Shown here one piece after another: positions 47,124 to 57,300 of a stretch of DNA of 64,000 nt; within the stretch, counting starts at the first letter, position 1, and each line of letters begins with the position of its first letter. The translations under genes were made by a program, and so were the position numbers. Source of the DNA: Bacteroidales bacterium. GTDB lineage: Bacteria; Bacteroidota; Bacteroidia; Bacteroidales; Muribaculaceae. The notes below the pieces were generated by a model, which made no database searches, was not told the DNA's origin, and saw only the letters and a list, made by a program, of their open reading frames with translations. The stretch covers positions 992,001 through 1,056,000 of the forward strand of contig CP091725.1 of the NCBI GenBank assembly GCA_022009815.1. The letters run 5' to 3'.

Positions 47124-48546
47124 TCAAAATGTGATAACGTGTCTATCCGTATTTACAGCTCCAACTATACCCCACCCATCAGTGACATTGCTATAAATTT
47201 GAATAGCTTCGGTGTACTCATCTTGTGGAGTGATGCTATATACCATCAGTGACTTCAGGTAGAAATAAAGTTCTTTGGTGATGCTTTGCAGTTCTACAAT
47301 AAGTTTGGTTTGTTCGCGAGGAGCCACAAGGTCAACGCTGATGGTAAATTCATGTTGCGTGCCATTGAAACGCTGGTCAGAGAAGATGTTGCTGAAGTAG
47401 CGAGGCCAGTTGCCACGCTTGGCATAGATGTCGGTATCTTTGAATAAAGTCTCATCATCGGAAGTGAAAACGTCATTGTAGTTTTCATCATTGCGCTTCT
47501 CCTTGCAGAATGTAACTGTAAGTGTCCACTTGAGGAAGCATCCATTGTTATGCACCTTTAATACCCCATCGTATGTCGTGTTTAGACTCCCTTTTAAGGC
47601 GAAAATCTGTACTTAAGGAGGCTTCATTTATTTCAGAATTGAAACTTGCATATGAATCTTCTTTAATCTCTTTCTCTGTTCTTTCTAATGAAGATAGTTT
47701 GAGATAATATAGATAATGACTAATGTTAGCGTTGACATTTAAAGAAAAAGAGTTGTTGAAAAGATGCGTCCAGTACGCACTACCCATCACGTTGTCCCAG
47801 TGATTGATAGTGGAATGCTTGATAAGAAGATAGTCTGATTTGTCATTATCATCACCTTTGTAAATTTTATAACTATCGGATGGCGATGCATCGCTCACGT
47901 CCTTACCCCAATAGACAACTGCCGTAAGTTTGTCTCTATCGGAAAATTTATGGACAAACTTAGCATTCAAGTCGTAATAATTCATCTTTGAATAAGGCTT
48001 TAGAGCGTTGGGATTATCGTAAACCTTATCAAGTAGAGGTTGCATAATCCAGTTGAAGTAGGAGGCTCGAGCGGCAATGTTGAAACTTGTATGCCCTTTC
48101 CATATCGGACCTTCGGCGTGAATTGCTGACAAAAGCATACCAACGTTAACGTTTCCGTGGTAATTGCTTGATTTGTGTGGCTGACAAAGTCTGAGCCGAC
48201 ATCTGCGACGACTGCACGCCGAAGTTTGTGCGAGAACCGTAGACATTGACGTCGCGCAGCTCCGTGCTGCGTTGCAACCTTACCTCTATCGCTTTATTGC
48301 CACTTTCAGCGGTGAAAGAAGAAGGCGTGTAGCCAACGTATGCTGCGGTCAGCTCTGTCCCTTCAACAACGTTAATCTCAAAATAGCCTCTTACATCAGC
48401 CGTTGTTTCCGCGCTGGAGCCTTTCACAAACTGGCGGCAGCCAATGCCTCTCCAGTATCAGCGTCGACCACATATCCTCGGATAATATCAGCTTTCGCCG
48501 CCACGACCATCGCAAAAGATAAAGCTGTCAAAATTAAGCGTTTCAT
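47124..48546 (-). pseudogene. Decayed TonB-dependent receptor joined to a DUF4249 C-terminus
   Basis: The 5' part (from 48546) encodes a signal peptide (RLILTALSFAMVVAAKA) and a carboxypeptidase-regulatory-like domain (VVDADTGEALAAASL, YFEINVVEGTELTAAYVGY), with a frame break at about 48423. The plug then begins (LSATQIKQLP) but jumps at about 48160 straight into early barrel strands (NYHGNVNVGMLLSAIHAEGP, KGHTSFNIAARASYFNWI), so the plug is gone. The barrel is cut at about 47560 (RESKHDIRWGI) and runs into the C-terminal part of a DUF4249 protein (KWTLTVTFCKEKRNDENYN, then EAIQIYSNVTDGWGIVGAVN). DUF4249 genes normally follow such receptors. At least two large deletions therefore removed most of both genes. 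No function can remain. Confidence 0.75.
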
Positions 48547-48559
48547 AATATTATGGTCT

Positions 48560-49953
48560 TTAGTTTTCTACAAGTGGTTGGTACATAGCATCGCCTAATA
48601 CTTCACCCGTAGTTGATAAATAAATTTCACAATTAATAGTATATAAACCTGGCTGCTTTATATTTATGATAGCAGACGGATTTTTTTCGTTATAGTCCAA
48701 AGTTGCTTTATCATTACCTGTAGCATCATCCTCTTTTCCGTCAATAATGCTCCAACGATATCTGACATAGTTGCCTGTAGGTATATCTTTTATTATAGAA
48801 TAAGTATAGTCTATATTGGTTTTTATAATACCATTATTAGTACCTTCACAACTAATTAAATCAGAACGGTAAAAATGTTTGTAATATTTTCTTTTTTCCA
48901 TATTTTCGTATGGGCCATAATTAGGTGCATGACGCATTAAAGGACAAGAACCCCATTTAGATTCATACATATCTTTAACCGACGAAACCACAGCAGAATG
49001 GTCAGAATCATAGTAATTAATTTTAACAGCATTATCTTCTGTCGTTTCGGAGTAATAGTCATCAGTCCAATATTTACTTATGGAGCTTTCATTTATCCAA
49101 TATTTTTTTCCACCATCAGACACATTCCAAGCATAACTATGACAATTGTATGTAGCAGAAGAGTTGGATAAGAACGTTGCATTTGGATATGTTTTTATTG
49201 TGAATGAATTTAATTCAGCAATTTCTTGGGATGTCATTTCACTTATGCTATATGCTATAAGGGGTTTGCCACATTTGGTAAAAATACGAACCTTTAAAGA
49301 AACTTTTGCATTACTTTCTTGAATTTTATTTTGTAATAATTCTGAATGTCTTAAAGAAAAGAAGGAATTATTATTTGATATTCTCTTTTCATTGAATTTT
49401 TTCTCATGAAGAATATTCAAGCGTTGTAATAAATTGCCTTGATAGAGAGATTCAAATTCTCCAGAACTTAAAATTAATTCAAGGTATCCTAATTTTATAT
49501 TTGGATATGTTTCTATATTTTCTTTATCACTATTTAATGTTGCAACATTGACATTTTCATATAAGTCAAGAAGTTTTTCAGCTGCATCAGTGCGTTTTTT
49601 TAGTTCAGTAAAACCATTGAATCCATCCATTACTTTTTTGATGCCGACTAATTCATCATTATATGCAGAGAAGTTTCCAAACAGAGGGTAGTTCATACAT
49701 ATTTGCACCAACTCTTCCGTGCTGAGATTGGGCAATACGTCATCGGGAATCTGGCATGCAGACTGCATTTCTTCCAATGTTTGGAATGTTTTCCATATTT
49801 CTGGTTTTGTTACAGAGTCGAAAGAAAATGTTTGGGATGTAAAAGCTCTTGTTTTATTGTCAATAGTTGGTTGTTTGGTATCAATTTGTAATTCTTCATT
49901 ACAAGCAACTAAGAGAAAGAGTAAGGCAATTATATAAATAAACTTTTTTTCAT
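48560..49953 (-). CDS. Orphan lipoprotein with a Cys-His amidase-like pattern, frame broken near 49947
   Basis: About 464 residues once one A is restored to the A run at 49944-49950. The N-terminus is then MKKKFIYIIALLFLLVACNE, a lipoprotein signal with lipobox LVAC. Without repair one must start near 49777. I do not recognise the family. The middle has YNCHSYAWNVSDGGKKYW, later SDHSAVVSS, then YESKWGSCPLMRHAPNYGPY. The order of a Cys-His pair, a distant His and a Trp-rich stretch resembles papain-like amidases (CHAP or NlpC/P60). The C-terminal 120 residues look like an Ig-type domain (YRWSIIDGKEDD, IKQPGLYTINCEIYLS). Strongly AT-rich. It lies upstream of the decayed TonB locus. Confidence 0.6.
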
Positions 49954-50140
49954 AATTAACAATTTAAAGTTAATAAAAATGTGTTTTTATTAAGATTTGA
50001 TTAAGGTAATCGGTTGCAAGTTATGTATTTATACGTATAAATACAAATTTTATTGAAGGAAAATTACAAAAAAAGTAGAGAGAGCGTTCCTAATAGAGTC
50101 AGGCTTGTCAACAGCGTGTTTATATAGTTATTGACATATA

Positions 50141-50191
50141 TGTTGATAACTTGTTAAGTATTTGTTTTTCAATAAGAATATGTGTTGATAA
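50141..50191. other. Pair of TGTTGATAA sites in an AT-rich 340-base spacer
   Basis: 49954-50293 contains no gene. It holds TGTTGATAA at 50141-50149 and 50183-50191, both the inverse of the DnaA-box-like TTATCAACA found near 46.2 kb, and then the tRNA promoter. The rest is AT-rich without visible structure. Confidence 0.45.
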
Positions 50192-50244
50192 TATGTTGAG
50201 AGTATTGTCGATGATAAAAAAAAGCAAAATTTTAGGTCTGTAAA

Positions 50245-50277
50245 TTTGGAGGGAAAAAAACTTTGGCGTATCTTTGC
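50245..50277 (+). promoter_or_regulatory. Bacteroidetes-type promoter for the tRNA pair
   Basis: A -33 element TTTGG (50245-50249) and a -7 element TATCTTTGC (50269-50277) at the canonical spacing of about 19-20 bases. It is the best-formed promoter in the window and precedes tRNA-Tyr by 16 bases. Confidence 0.75.
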
Positions 50278-50293
50278 ACCGCATTTAGCGCAA

Positions 50294-50376
50294 GGGCGAA
50301 TACCAGAGTGGCCAAATGGGGCAGACTGTAAATCTGCTGGTTTATACCTTCGGTGGTTCGAATCCATCTTCGCCCA
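50294..50376 (+). tRNA. tRNA-Tyr (GTA)
   Basis: An 83-base tRNA with a long variable arm. The acceptor arms GGGCGAA (50294-50300) and TTCGCCC (50369-50375) pair fully, with discriminator A. The anticodon loop is CTGTAAA with GTA at 50328-50330. The T arm contains GGTTCGAAT. CCA is not encoded. It is the first gene of a two-tRNA transcript. Confidence 0.95.
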
Positions 50377-50384
50377 CAAAGCTT

Positions 50385-50457
50385 GCGGAAGTAGCTCAGT
50401 TGATAGAGCATCAGCCTTCCAAGCTGAGGGTCGCGAGTTTGAGCCTCGTCTTCCGCT
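50385..50457 (+). tRNA. tRNA-Gly (TCC)
   Basis: A 73-base tRNA eight bases after tRNA-Tyr. The acceptor arms GCGGAAG and CTTCCGC pair, with discriminator T. The D arm is AGCTCAGTTGATAGAGCA, the anticodon TCC lies at 50418-50420, and the T arm holds GAGTTTGAGCC (TTTGA in place of TTCGA). CCA is not encoded. Confidence 0.94.
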
Positions 50458-50470
50458 CAAAATCTATGAA

Positions 50471-50499
50471 AGAGTTCCTTTTTTAGGGACTCTTTTTTT
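50471..50499 (+). terminator. Terminator of the tRNA transcript
   Basis: The arms AGAGTTCC and GGGACTCT (one bulge or mismatch) around a T-rich loop are followed by seven T's. Confidence 0.7.
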
Positions 50500-50535
50500 G
50501 TGCATTCTTGAAAATAGTGATAACTTCGCATCATT

Positions 50536-51081
50536 ATGAAACCGATTTTTCTAATAGGATATATGGGTTCCGGCAAGTCGACTCTCGGACGGGTGTTGTC
50601 GGAAATGCTTGAATGCGAGTTTACCGATCTTGACGCATATATTGAAAACCGTTACCACAAGACTGTGAAGCAGATTTTTGCGGAGCACGGTGAGGCGGGT
50701 TTCCGTGAGCTTGAGCGGAGGATGCTTCTCGAGGTGTGCGAGTTTCAAGACATCGTGATAGCCTGTGGCGGCGGCACGCCATGTTTCGGCGACAATATGG
50801 ATTTGATGAACAGCCATGGGGTGGCGGTTTATCTTCAGGTGCCTGTGGAAAGACTGTTTCAGCGCTTGTCGCGTCCGCGGTCGAAGGCTAAGCGTCCGGT
50901 TATAGCCGACAAGAGCGATGATGAGTTGATGCAGTTTATTTCCGACAATCTTCGTCAGCGCGATCCATTCTATTCTCGTGCCTCCATCAAGTTTGATACC
51001 ACAGAAATAGAAACAGCCGCAGAGACGCGTGTCACGGCGGCGCGCCTTGCCGACATTCTCAAGCCTATTTTGAGTAATTGA
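50536..51081 (+). CDS. aroK: Shikimate kinase
   Basis: Phosphorylates shikimate at O3 in aromatic amino-acid synthesis. The protein has 181 residues. The P-loop is GYMGSGKSTLGRVL, the shikimate-binding aspartate lies in FTDLDAYIE, the GG motif in ACGGGTPCF and the LID arginine region in RPRSKAKRP. The adenine-side motif is LRQRDPFYSRAS. Codons here are richer in G and T than in the plus-strand genes left of 34 kb, which fits the strand-composition change. The frame is intact and no other aro gene is adjacent. Confidence 0.96.
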   Translation: MKPIFLIGYMGSGKSTLGRVLSEMLECEFTDLDAYIENRYHKTVKQIFAEHGEAGFRELERRMLLEVCEFQDIVIACGGGTPCFGDNMDLMNSHGVAVYLQVPVERLFQRLSRPRSKAKRPVIADKSDDELMQFISDNLRQRDPFYSRASIKFDTTEIETAAETRVTAARLADILKPILSN

Positions 51082-51111
51082 GAAACGCTTTGTGTGCATA
51101 AATTCCACACT

Positions 51112-51152
51112 TTTTCCACATATCAACAGGTTGTTGATAAATATGTTGATAA
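51112..51152. other. Second group of DnaA-box-like sites after aroK
   Basis: In 41 bases there are TTTTCCACA (51112-51120), TATCAACA immediately after it, and TGTTGATAA at 51132-51140 and 51144-51152. The density is similar to the 46.2-46.45 kb spacer. The rest of the 184-base spacer to the next gene is AT-rich. Confidence 0.45.
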
Positions 51153-51265
51153 TACAAATGCTTGAAAAACAAATCTTTATGTAGAAACTGCGAATATTGG
51201 CACAGCGATTGATGTATTATAAGACAACAAGGCAACAGAAGTTTAACAGATAAAAATTTACAGTT

Positions 51266-51454
51266 ATGAAAACATTGGTATTTGCAATCGCAGCAGTAAT
51301 GGTATCGGGATCAATGGCATTCGCCGCAATTAACGACCAGTCAGTATCACAACAGCCAGTGAATGAACCGGACACCACCCAGGTGGCACAGCCGGAGGAG
51401 CCAGACTCCACGGCGCAGACACCGGAAACTCCCGCTCAGCCAGCCGCTGAATAA
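51266..51454 (+). CDS. Tiny secreted Pro/Gln-rich protein, copy 1
   Basis: A 62-residue protein. It has a signal peptide (TLVFAIAAVMVSGSMAFA) and a mature part of about 42 residues that is low-complexity and acidic (VNEPDTTQVAQPEEPDSTAQ). It lacks cysteines and a lipobox, so it should be a small soluble periplasmic peptide or a surface peptide. No family is recognised. A nearly identical copy follows 249 bases later, including upstream sequence, so it is expressed from a repeated unit. The conservation of the frame between copies argues that it is really translated. Confidence 0.7.
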   Translation: MKTLVFAIAAVMVSGSMAFAAINDQSVSQQPVNEPDTTQVAQPEEPDSTAQTPETPAQPAAE

Positions 51455-51514
51455 AAGGAGAAAGAGAGTAAAAGTAGTATAGAAAAAGAAGTTCAACATA
51501 TAAAATTTACAGTT

Positions 51515-51703
51515 ATGAAAACATTGGTATTTGCAATCGCAGCAGTAATGGTATCGGGATCAATGGCATTCGCCGCAATTAACGACCAGTCAGTATCACA
51601 GCAGCCAGTGAATGAACCGGACACCACCCAGGTGGCACAGCCGGAGGAGCCAGACTCCACGGCACAGACACCGGAAATTCCCGCTCAGCCAGCCGCTGAA
51701 TAA
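51515..51703 (+). CDS. Tiny secreted Pro/Gln-rich protein, copy 2
   Basis: Differs from copy 1 in one residue: TPEIPAQP here, TPETPAQP there. The signal peptide is identical. The leader just before the ATG (AAATTTACAGTT) is also shared. The stop is followed by a terminator at 51749-51781. The few base differences mean that the duplication is recent or kept alike by gene conversion. Confidence 0.7.
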   Translation: MKTLVFAIAAVMVSGSMAFAAINDQSVSQQPVNEPDTTQVAQPEEPDSTAQTPEIPAQPAAE

Positions 51704-51748
51704 TAAAAAGGCATCACGGTCTGTATTTTCTCATAAAAAACATTTGGT

Positions 51749-51781
51749 CCGCGTACTCGGTGACGAGTATGCGGTTTTTTT
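51749..51781 (+). terminator. Terminator after the duplicated small genes
   Basis: An 11-base stem (CCGCGTACTCG with CGAGTATGCGG, one wobble), GTGA loop, then seven T's. Confidence 0.85.
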
Positions 51782-51815
51782 ATGGAAAAGTAGACAGCCA
51801 TTAAAGGAAAAGCAG

Positions 51816-51824
51816 TAAATTTGC
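51816..51824 (+). promoter_or_regulatory. Promoter -7 box (TAAATTTGC) for the CDF transporter
   Basis: TAnnTTTGC 12 bases before ATG 51836. Confidence 0.6.
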
Positions 51825-51835
51825 GGTTCAAGTAA

Positions 51836-52791
51836 ATGTCAAAAAAACAGATTATGAACCAAACGGATGCCATGGCGCGCGCCGCGCGTGCCAAAAAGGT
51901 TACATGGGTAGGATTTTGGGTAAATGTGGTGCTGTCGGTGGCAAAGATAATCGCGGGCATCGTAGGACGTTCGGGAGCAATGATTGCCGACGGCGTGCAT
52001 TCAATATCGGATTTCGTTACCGACATCATAGTAATTGTGTTTATAGGAGTCTCGGCAAAAGGCGAGAACACCCGCTTCCGTTATGGACACGGCAAGTTTG
52101 AAACCTTTGCAACGATGCTTATAAGTTTCGCACTTTTTGCCGTTGCGGTAGGATTGTTCTGGACATCGTTCAGCCAGATTGTCGACGCGCTCAACGGCAA
52201 GGTGTTGCCACGTCCGGAGATGGTTGCGCTTGTAATGGCATTTGTCTCGGTGGTTGCGAAGAGTGGCTGTTTCACTACACCCGTGTGGCTGGCGAGCAGA
52301 TGAACTCCATGGCGCTTGTCGCCAATGCCTGGCATCATCGCAGCGACGCTTTTTCGAGCATCGCCGTGCTTGTAGGCATCGGTTGTGCGATGTTTCTTGG
52401 CGAGCGCTGGCGTGTGCTCGATCCAATTGCCGCAGCCACAGTCAGCGTGTTTATAGCTTTGGTGGCATACCGTCTTGCCATGCCGTCTATCCGCGAGCTT
52501 CTCGAGGTTGCTTTGCCCGACGATGTGACGGCCGAGATGGGCGGGGTTATAGGCAGAGTCGACGGTGTCTGCGCCTACCATCATCTGCGCACACGCAAGA
52601 ACGGCAACGTCTACATTATGGATTTCCATATAAAGGTTGATCCGCGGCTCACAATCGTTGAGGCACACGACATCTCCAAACGTGCCGAGGCTGCGCTGAA
52701 GGCAAAATATGGCGAGCAGTCGATTGTTAACATCCACATAGAACCCTATCAGGGTGAGACTGTCGACAGCAGCAAGTCATGCACTGACTGA
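51836..52791 (+). CDS. Cation diffusion facilitator (zinc/iron efflux type), frame broken near 52260
   Basis: Proton-coupled divalent-metal exporter of the inner membrane. The repaired protein has 318 residues and six membrane segments. The metal-site motifs are GAMIADGVHSISDFVTDI in helix 2 and NAWHHRSDAFSSIAV in helix 5, followed by the cytoplasmic C-terminal domain (GVCAYHHLRTRKNGNVYIMD, EAHDISKRAEAALK). The break between VSVVAK and EWLFHYTRVAGEQMNS lies at 52259-52262, where one G is missing. The metal cannot be fixed; the HHRSD pattern fits a DxxHD-type zinc, iron or manganese site. The 3' end overlaps queG tail to tail by 43 bases. Confidence 0.9.
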
Positions 52792-53737
52792 TTCTTTACT
52801 TTATATTTGCGTATTGCTTCGAAATTGCGCATCAGCCCGGCGTATTTGGCGCGTTTTACGGCAGAGCGGCGAAACAGGCGGCGGAAGTCTTCTTCCGTCA
52901 TTCCTGCCATTGTTTCGTCGTTGAGGGCGAGAAACTCATCAGAAGGGCTGAATTCCTCAATCTCTGTAGGTGACGAGAAGCGGTTGTGCGGACACGCCTT
53001 CTGGCATTCATCACATCCGTAGACGCGGTTTCCGAGCCGCTGAGCCACGATGTCGGGCAATGTGCCGCGATGTTCGATTGTCATGCACGAAATGCATATA
53101 CGGGCGTCCAGACAGCCTCCATCGCGGCTCAGCGCGCCCATAGGGCAGGCATCGACGCAACGGTGGCAGTCGCCGCATCCGATGTTGAGCCTGTGGTCGG
53201 GGCAACAGGCAGAGTGGTCAGTATTTCGCCGAGAAAGAAAAACGATCCGTGGCTGGGAATGATGAGATGGTTGTTGCGGCCGATGAAGCCTATTCCGGCG
53301 CGCTGTGCCCAATATCGCTCGCGCAGGGGAGCGGTGTCGACGCAGCACCGGCATTCACCGCCTAATTCCGTGCGTATGAAATCAGCCACCGTCTGCAGCC
53401 GATGGCGCACAACGTCGTGATAGTCGCTGCCGTAGGCGTAATATGCGAATTGGGGCGCGTCTGACTGTTGCAGACGCTTGGGATAGTAGTTTATCGCCAT
53501 GCTTATCACGGTGCGCGCTCCATCGAGCAGCGTGCGCGGGTCGAGTCGCAGGTCGGGATAGTTTTCCATATATGCCATCGAGCCGTTTTTTTCGGCGGCA
53601 ATCCAGTTGGCGTAGCGCGTGGCGGCTTCTGGGTCGACAGGCATAGCCTCGGCAAAGCCACAGGCAGAGAAACCGGCCTCGAGGGCTTTCCGCCTTATGG
53701 CTTCCTTACATTGGGATGGGCAGAAACTGGTATCCAT
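52749..53737 (-). CDS. queG: Epoxyqueuosine reductase, frame broken near 53198
   Basis: Cobalamin-dependent iron-sulphur enzyme that makes the last step of queuosine synthesis in tRNA. The repaired protein is 329 residues from ATG 53737. The N-terminal domain has LEAGFSACGFAEAMPVD and WAQRAGIGFIGRNNHLI. The two [4Fe-4S] clusters are bound by CGDCHRCVDACPMGAL and CDECQKACPHNRF, with a further CISCMT stretch. The break separates ILTTLPVAP from DHRLNIGCGDCHRC; one G is missing at about 53198. It overlaps the deacetylase gene by 32 bases, so the two are co-transcribed. Confidence 0.93.
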
Positions 53738-54320
53738 TTTCTTTAAGCCATTCGATGGCGCGTGGCAAGGCATAGCGCAGGTTGCTCTCGGATTTCAGAG
53801 AGTCGTGAAACACGATGATAGACCCGTTGCGCACGTAGCGTCGCACGTTGTCGAGCACCTGTTCGCCTGTAAGTTTTTTAGAGTAGTCGCGCGTGACGAG
53901 GTCGTACATGATGATTCTCATGTTGTCTTTGATGGCAGCCGCCTGTTTCCAGCGTATCAGTCCGTGCGGCGGCCGAAACAAAGGGCTGTCGATGAGGGCG
54001 TGCGCCTCCATTATGTCGGCCACATAGCGTGCCGTTGTCACCTTTGCGCCCTGCAGATGGTGCATAGTGTGGTTTCCCACGCTGTGTCCGCGTTCCACCA
54101 CCATTCGGAATGTCTCCGGATGTTTTCTCACGTTGTCGCCCACGCAGAAGAATGTGGCCTTTATGCCGTAATGGTCAAGCAAATCGAGTACCCAAGGAGT
54201 CACTTCGGGTATAGGGCCGTCGTCAAACGTAAGAAACACAGCCTTGTGCTTCATCGGTATGCGCCACACCGTTTCGGGAAACAGCATGCGGTAGGGTATG
54301 GGTGGTTGCTCTATCAGCAT
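53706..54320 (-). CDS. Polysaccharide deacetylase (NodB domain)
   Basis: Metal-dependent CE4-type deacetylase of 204 residues. Motif 1 is FLTFDDGPIPEVTPWVL with the catalytic base and the metal aspartate, motif 2 is HSVGNHTMHHL with the two metal histidines, and motif 3 is FRPPHGLIRWKQ. Motif 4 (MYDLVTRDYS) replaces the usual W-x-D-W with D. There is no clear signal peptide, so the location is uncertain. Likely substrates are N-acetylated sugars of peptidoglycan or surface glycans. It stands between a DUF2723 gene (14 bases upstream) and queG. Confidence 0.9.
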   Translation of the reverse strand: MLIEQPPIPYRMLFPETVWRIPMKHKAVFLTFDDGPIPEVTPWVLDLLDHYGIKATFFCVGDNVRKHPETFRMVVERGHSVGNHTMHHLQGAKVTTARYVADIMEAHALIDSPLFRPPHGLIRWKQAAAIKDNMRIIMYDLVTRDYSKKLTGEQVLDNVRRYVRNGSIIVFHDSLKSESNLRYALPRAIEWLKENGYQFLPIPM

Positions 54321-54334
54321 AGGTTTTTATTTTA

Positions 54335-57300
54335 TTAATGCTCGGCACGGTGCAATTGTTCACTGGCGAGCCTCTGATTGCGGTTGTGGAAGTCGTTGGC
54401 TTTTTCAACAGCGATGGCAAACGACTCGTTTTTCTTCAGCACAGAGGCGTATTTCTTAGGATTGTAGGTGCTGAGAGTGCGCGCCGCCTCGTATGTGTAA
54501 TCCCAAACGCGTGATTTACCAACCGATGGAGGCTCTTTTCCGCGCACAATGTTGAGGTTGCGCTCCAAAGCCGCCCAGATGTCCACTCCGCGGCGCTCCA
54601 CGTCGGCAATCTTGCGACGTGCGGCGTCGGGATTGCCGTTGGCATACGACGCGAGGAGGCTGAGGAAGCCGCCGTCGTTGTATATCAGGCGGTTGCCCGG
54701 CGACATTGGTTGCCAGAAGGTGAGCGTCTGGAAATAAACCATGTGTTGCGAGAAGCGGTCGATAGCCGCAGAGATGGTGGCATCGGCTTTCCGGCGGTCG
54801 GCAGCGTTGCCCGTAGCGCGCCACAGATGGTAATAGGCATCGGCGGTGCGGCGGTAGAACTCATAGTTGCTCAGAGCCACAAATTCAGGCAGTTTCGACT
54901 CTTTCAGCATCAGTATGTCGCGAGCCTTGGCATAGCGGTCGGCGGCAAAAGCCTCCGAGCGCACGCGTTGCGGCAGCAGAGGGAATGCCGATGGATTGGC
55001 GGCGGCTTCTTTAGCCACGTCGCCCTCCTTTATCAGTCGGTCGGTGAGGTCGAGCATTGCCAGACGCATATAAGCGAGCATGTCGCGGTTCACCTCGTCG
55101 AGATAAGGCTTATTGTCGGGAGAGGCTTTGTCAAGTCCGCCCCACAGGAAGTGGTGCATCATATTGTCGTATGCGCGGTCGCTGTAGCCCGTTCCGATAC
55201 TTGTGTAGCTGTCCTGTCGGAATGGTGTAAGCTCGATTGTAAGGCCGGTCTGCGCCAGATACGGTGAGATGAACGCATAGTTGTTTGCGCTCATGCATTT
55301 CACAAACGCTATGTTGCGTTGCCATCCGTTTGCGGCGTTTGTGGCAGCCATGTCGACCATCACCATGCGTGTTGCGTTGACCGCCGTGTTTGGAGCGGGT
55401 TTGAACGGATTGACACGCAGGTCCATAATTATCTTTCTGGAGGCAAGCGGTGCGCAGTCGTGGTGGAATTTGCCTTGGCGCAACAGTGCCGTTGTGTCGA
55501 CATCGATGGTGAGCAACGGGCTGATTTGCCGTATGTCGTAGAATTTTTGTCGTAGAATGCCTTTAGCTGGTCAATGGCGTCGACGGCGGTTGTGTCGGCG
55601 AGCAGGGTGTTGCCGCGGTGGTAGTTGTAGGCATAGAAATCCACATTGCCGGTCAGCGGTATGCGCTTACTGTCGAAGTAGGGATAGCACGATTGAGCGA
55701 TGTACCAATGCGAGTTGAGGTAGTCGGTGTTGAGAGTGCGCACGTCGGTGCGGAAGCCTTCAACATCTTGTGTGTACCACAACGGAAACGACAGGTTGTC
55801 GCCGCTGTTGAACAGGATGGCGTCGCGGTCGCAGCTGACGAGCAGGTCGTGGCCGTAGTCGCGGCAAAGGAGACGCCCGCTGCGGTCGTGGTCGTCCCAT
55901 GTCTGGCTCACCATCTGCAGCGGCACGATTATGCCTGCGGCGAGGCCTATATATGTGGCTATACGCTCAAAACGGCGGTGTGCGTTGTCGAAAAGACGGC
56001 GGTAGATTTTAAACAGCATCCGCGCCAAGCCTATCACGCCGAGTCCTATCCAGATGGCGTAGGCATAGAACGAGCCGACAAACGAGTAGTCGCGTTCGCG
56101 GCACTGTCCAGGAGTCTGGTTGAGATAAAGCACGATGGCTATTCCCGTCATGAACCACAACATGAAAATCACCCAAGCCTGGCGTTTGCCTTCGTGTCCG
56201 CCGCGCGCCTGCCAAGCCAAGCCTATCAGTCCGAGCAGCAGAGGAATGCCGTAGTAAAGGTTGTGACCCTCGTTGTCGGTGCCGAATTCTGCCGGCAGCA
56301 ACCGCTGGTCGCCGAGTCGCAGATTGTCGACAATGGGCACTCCCGACAGCCAGTTGCCCTGGGTCACCTCGCCGTTGCCGTTGATGTCGTTCTGGCGGCC
56401 GACGAAGTTGAACATCATATAGCGCCAGTACATTTGGCTGAACTGATAGATGGCAAAGTATTTGATGTTGTCCCAATACGACGGCATCTGCACTTTGACG
56501 GTCTTCACCGAGTCGCCGTGCTGCACGTGGGCATCGATTTCGGTAGGCGTGATGCCGCCCACCCAGCTGCTGTATTCATCGGCGCACGACGGGGCGTAGA
56601 TGCGCGGAAGGAACATATAGATTTCCGGTGCGTACTTTGTTTCCCTTACCGGAGAAATCTCAATATAACTGTCTGGTTCAGAAGGGTTGGATTTACCTTC
56701 TGCTTATAGCGGTGTTTCTTGATTTTTGTTATTGCCCTGCCGTTCTTGTCGCGCTGCATAAGGTCGGAAGACGCAGTGTAGACCGGGCCGTAGAACAGTG
56801 GCGCCGAGCCAAACTGGTCGCGGGAGATGTAGGATTCAAGGTCGAACGGGTTGTTCGGACGGTTCACGTTCATCGGCGTGTCGGCGTTGGAGCGAATGGG
56901 CACGATGGCGTAGCAGGAGAATCCTATCATGATGGCGACAATGTAGAGCGCGATGTTGTTCATCACGCGCACCGGGAGGGTGGGGCAATAGAAGAAGAAA
57001 TAAACCACGGCGACCACAAGCATTGTGGCTGGCACGTAGAGATTTTCTCCGGCAATCATAAGCACGCCCGACACAGCCACAAGCAGCAGGAATGAAACCT
57101 TCATTCTCAGCGTGTTGCGCTGCTGATGAAGCTCGATGATTGCCCAGACGGCAATGGCGGCGAATGTGGCTATGTAAATGAGCCATCCGCTGTTGAAACT
57201 CATTCCAAGACGGTTGACAAACAGAAGTTCGGCATATTGAGCCAGATGGAGCGAGCCGGGAACAAGGCCGTAGAGGATAAACATGACGATGGCGAGCGAT

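Larger units (their letters stand above)
51246..51703 (+). repeat. Tandem duplication, period 249 bases
   Basis: Two direct copies (about 51246-51454 and 51495-51703) cover the short leader and the full gene. The coding parts differ at only a few bases; the sequence between them is less alike. Confidence 0.85.
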
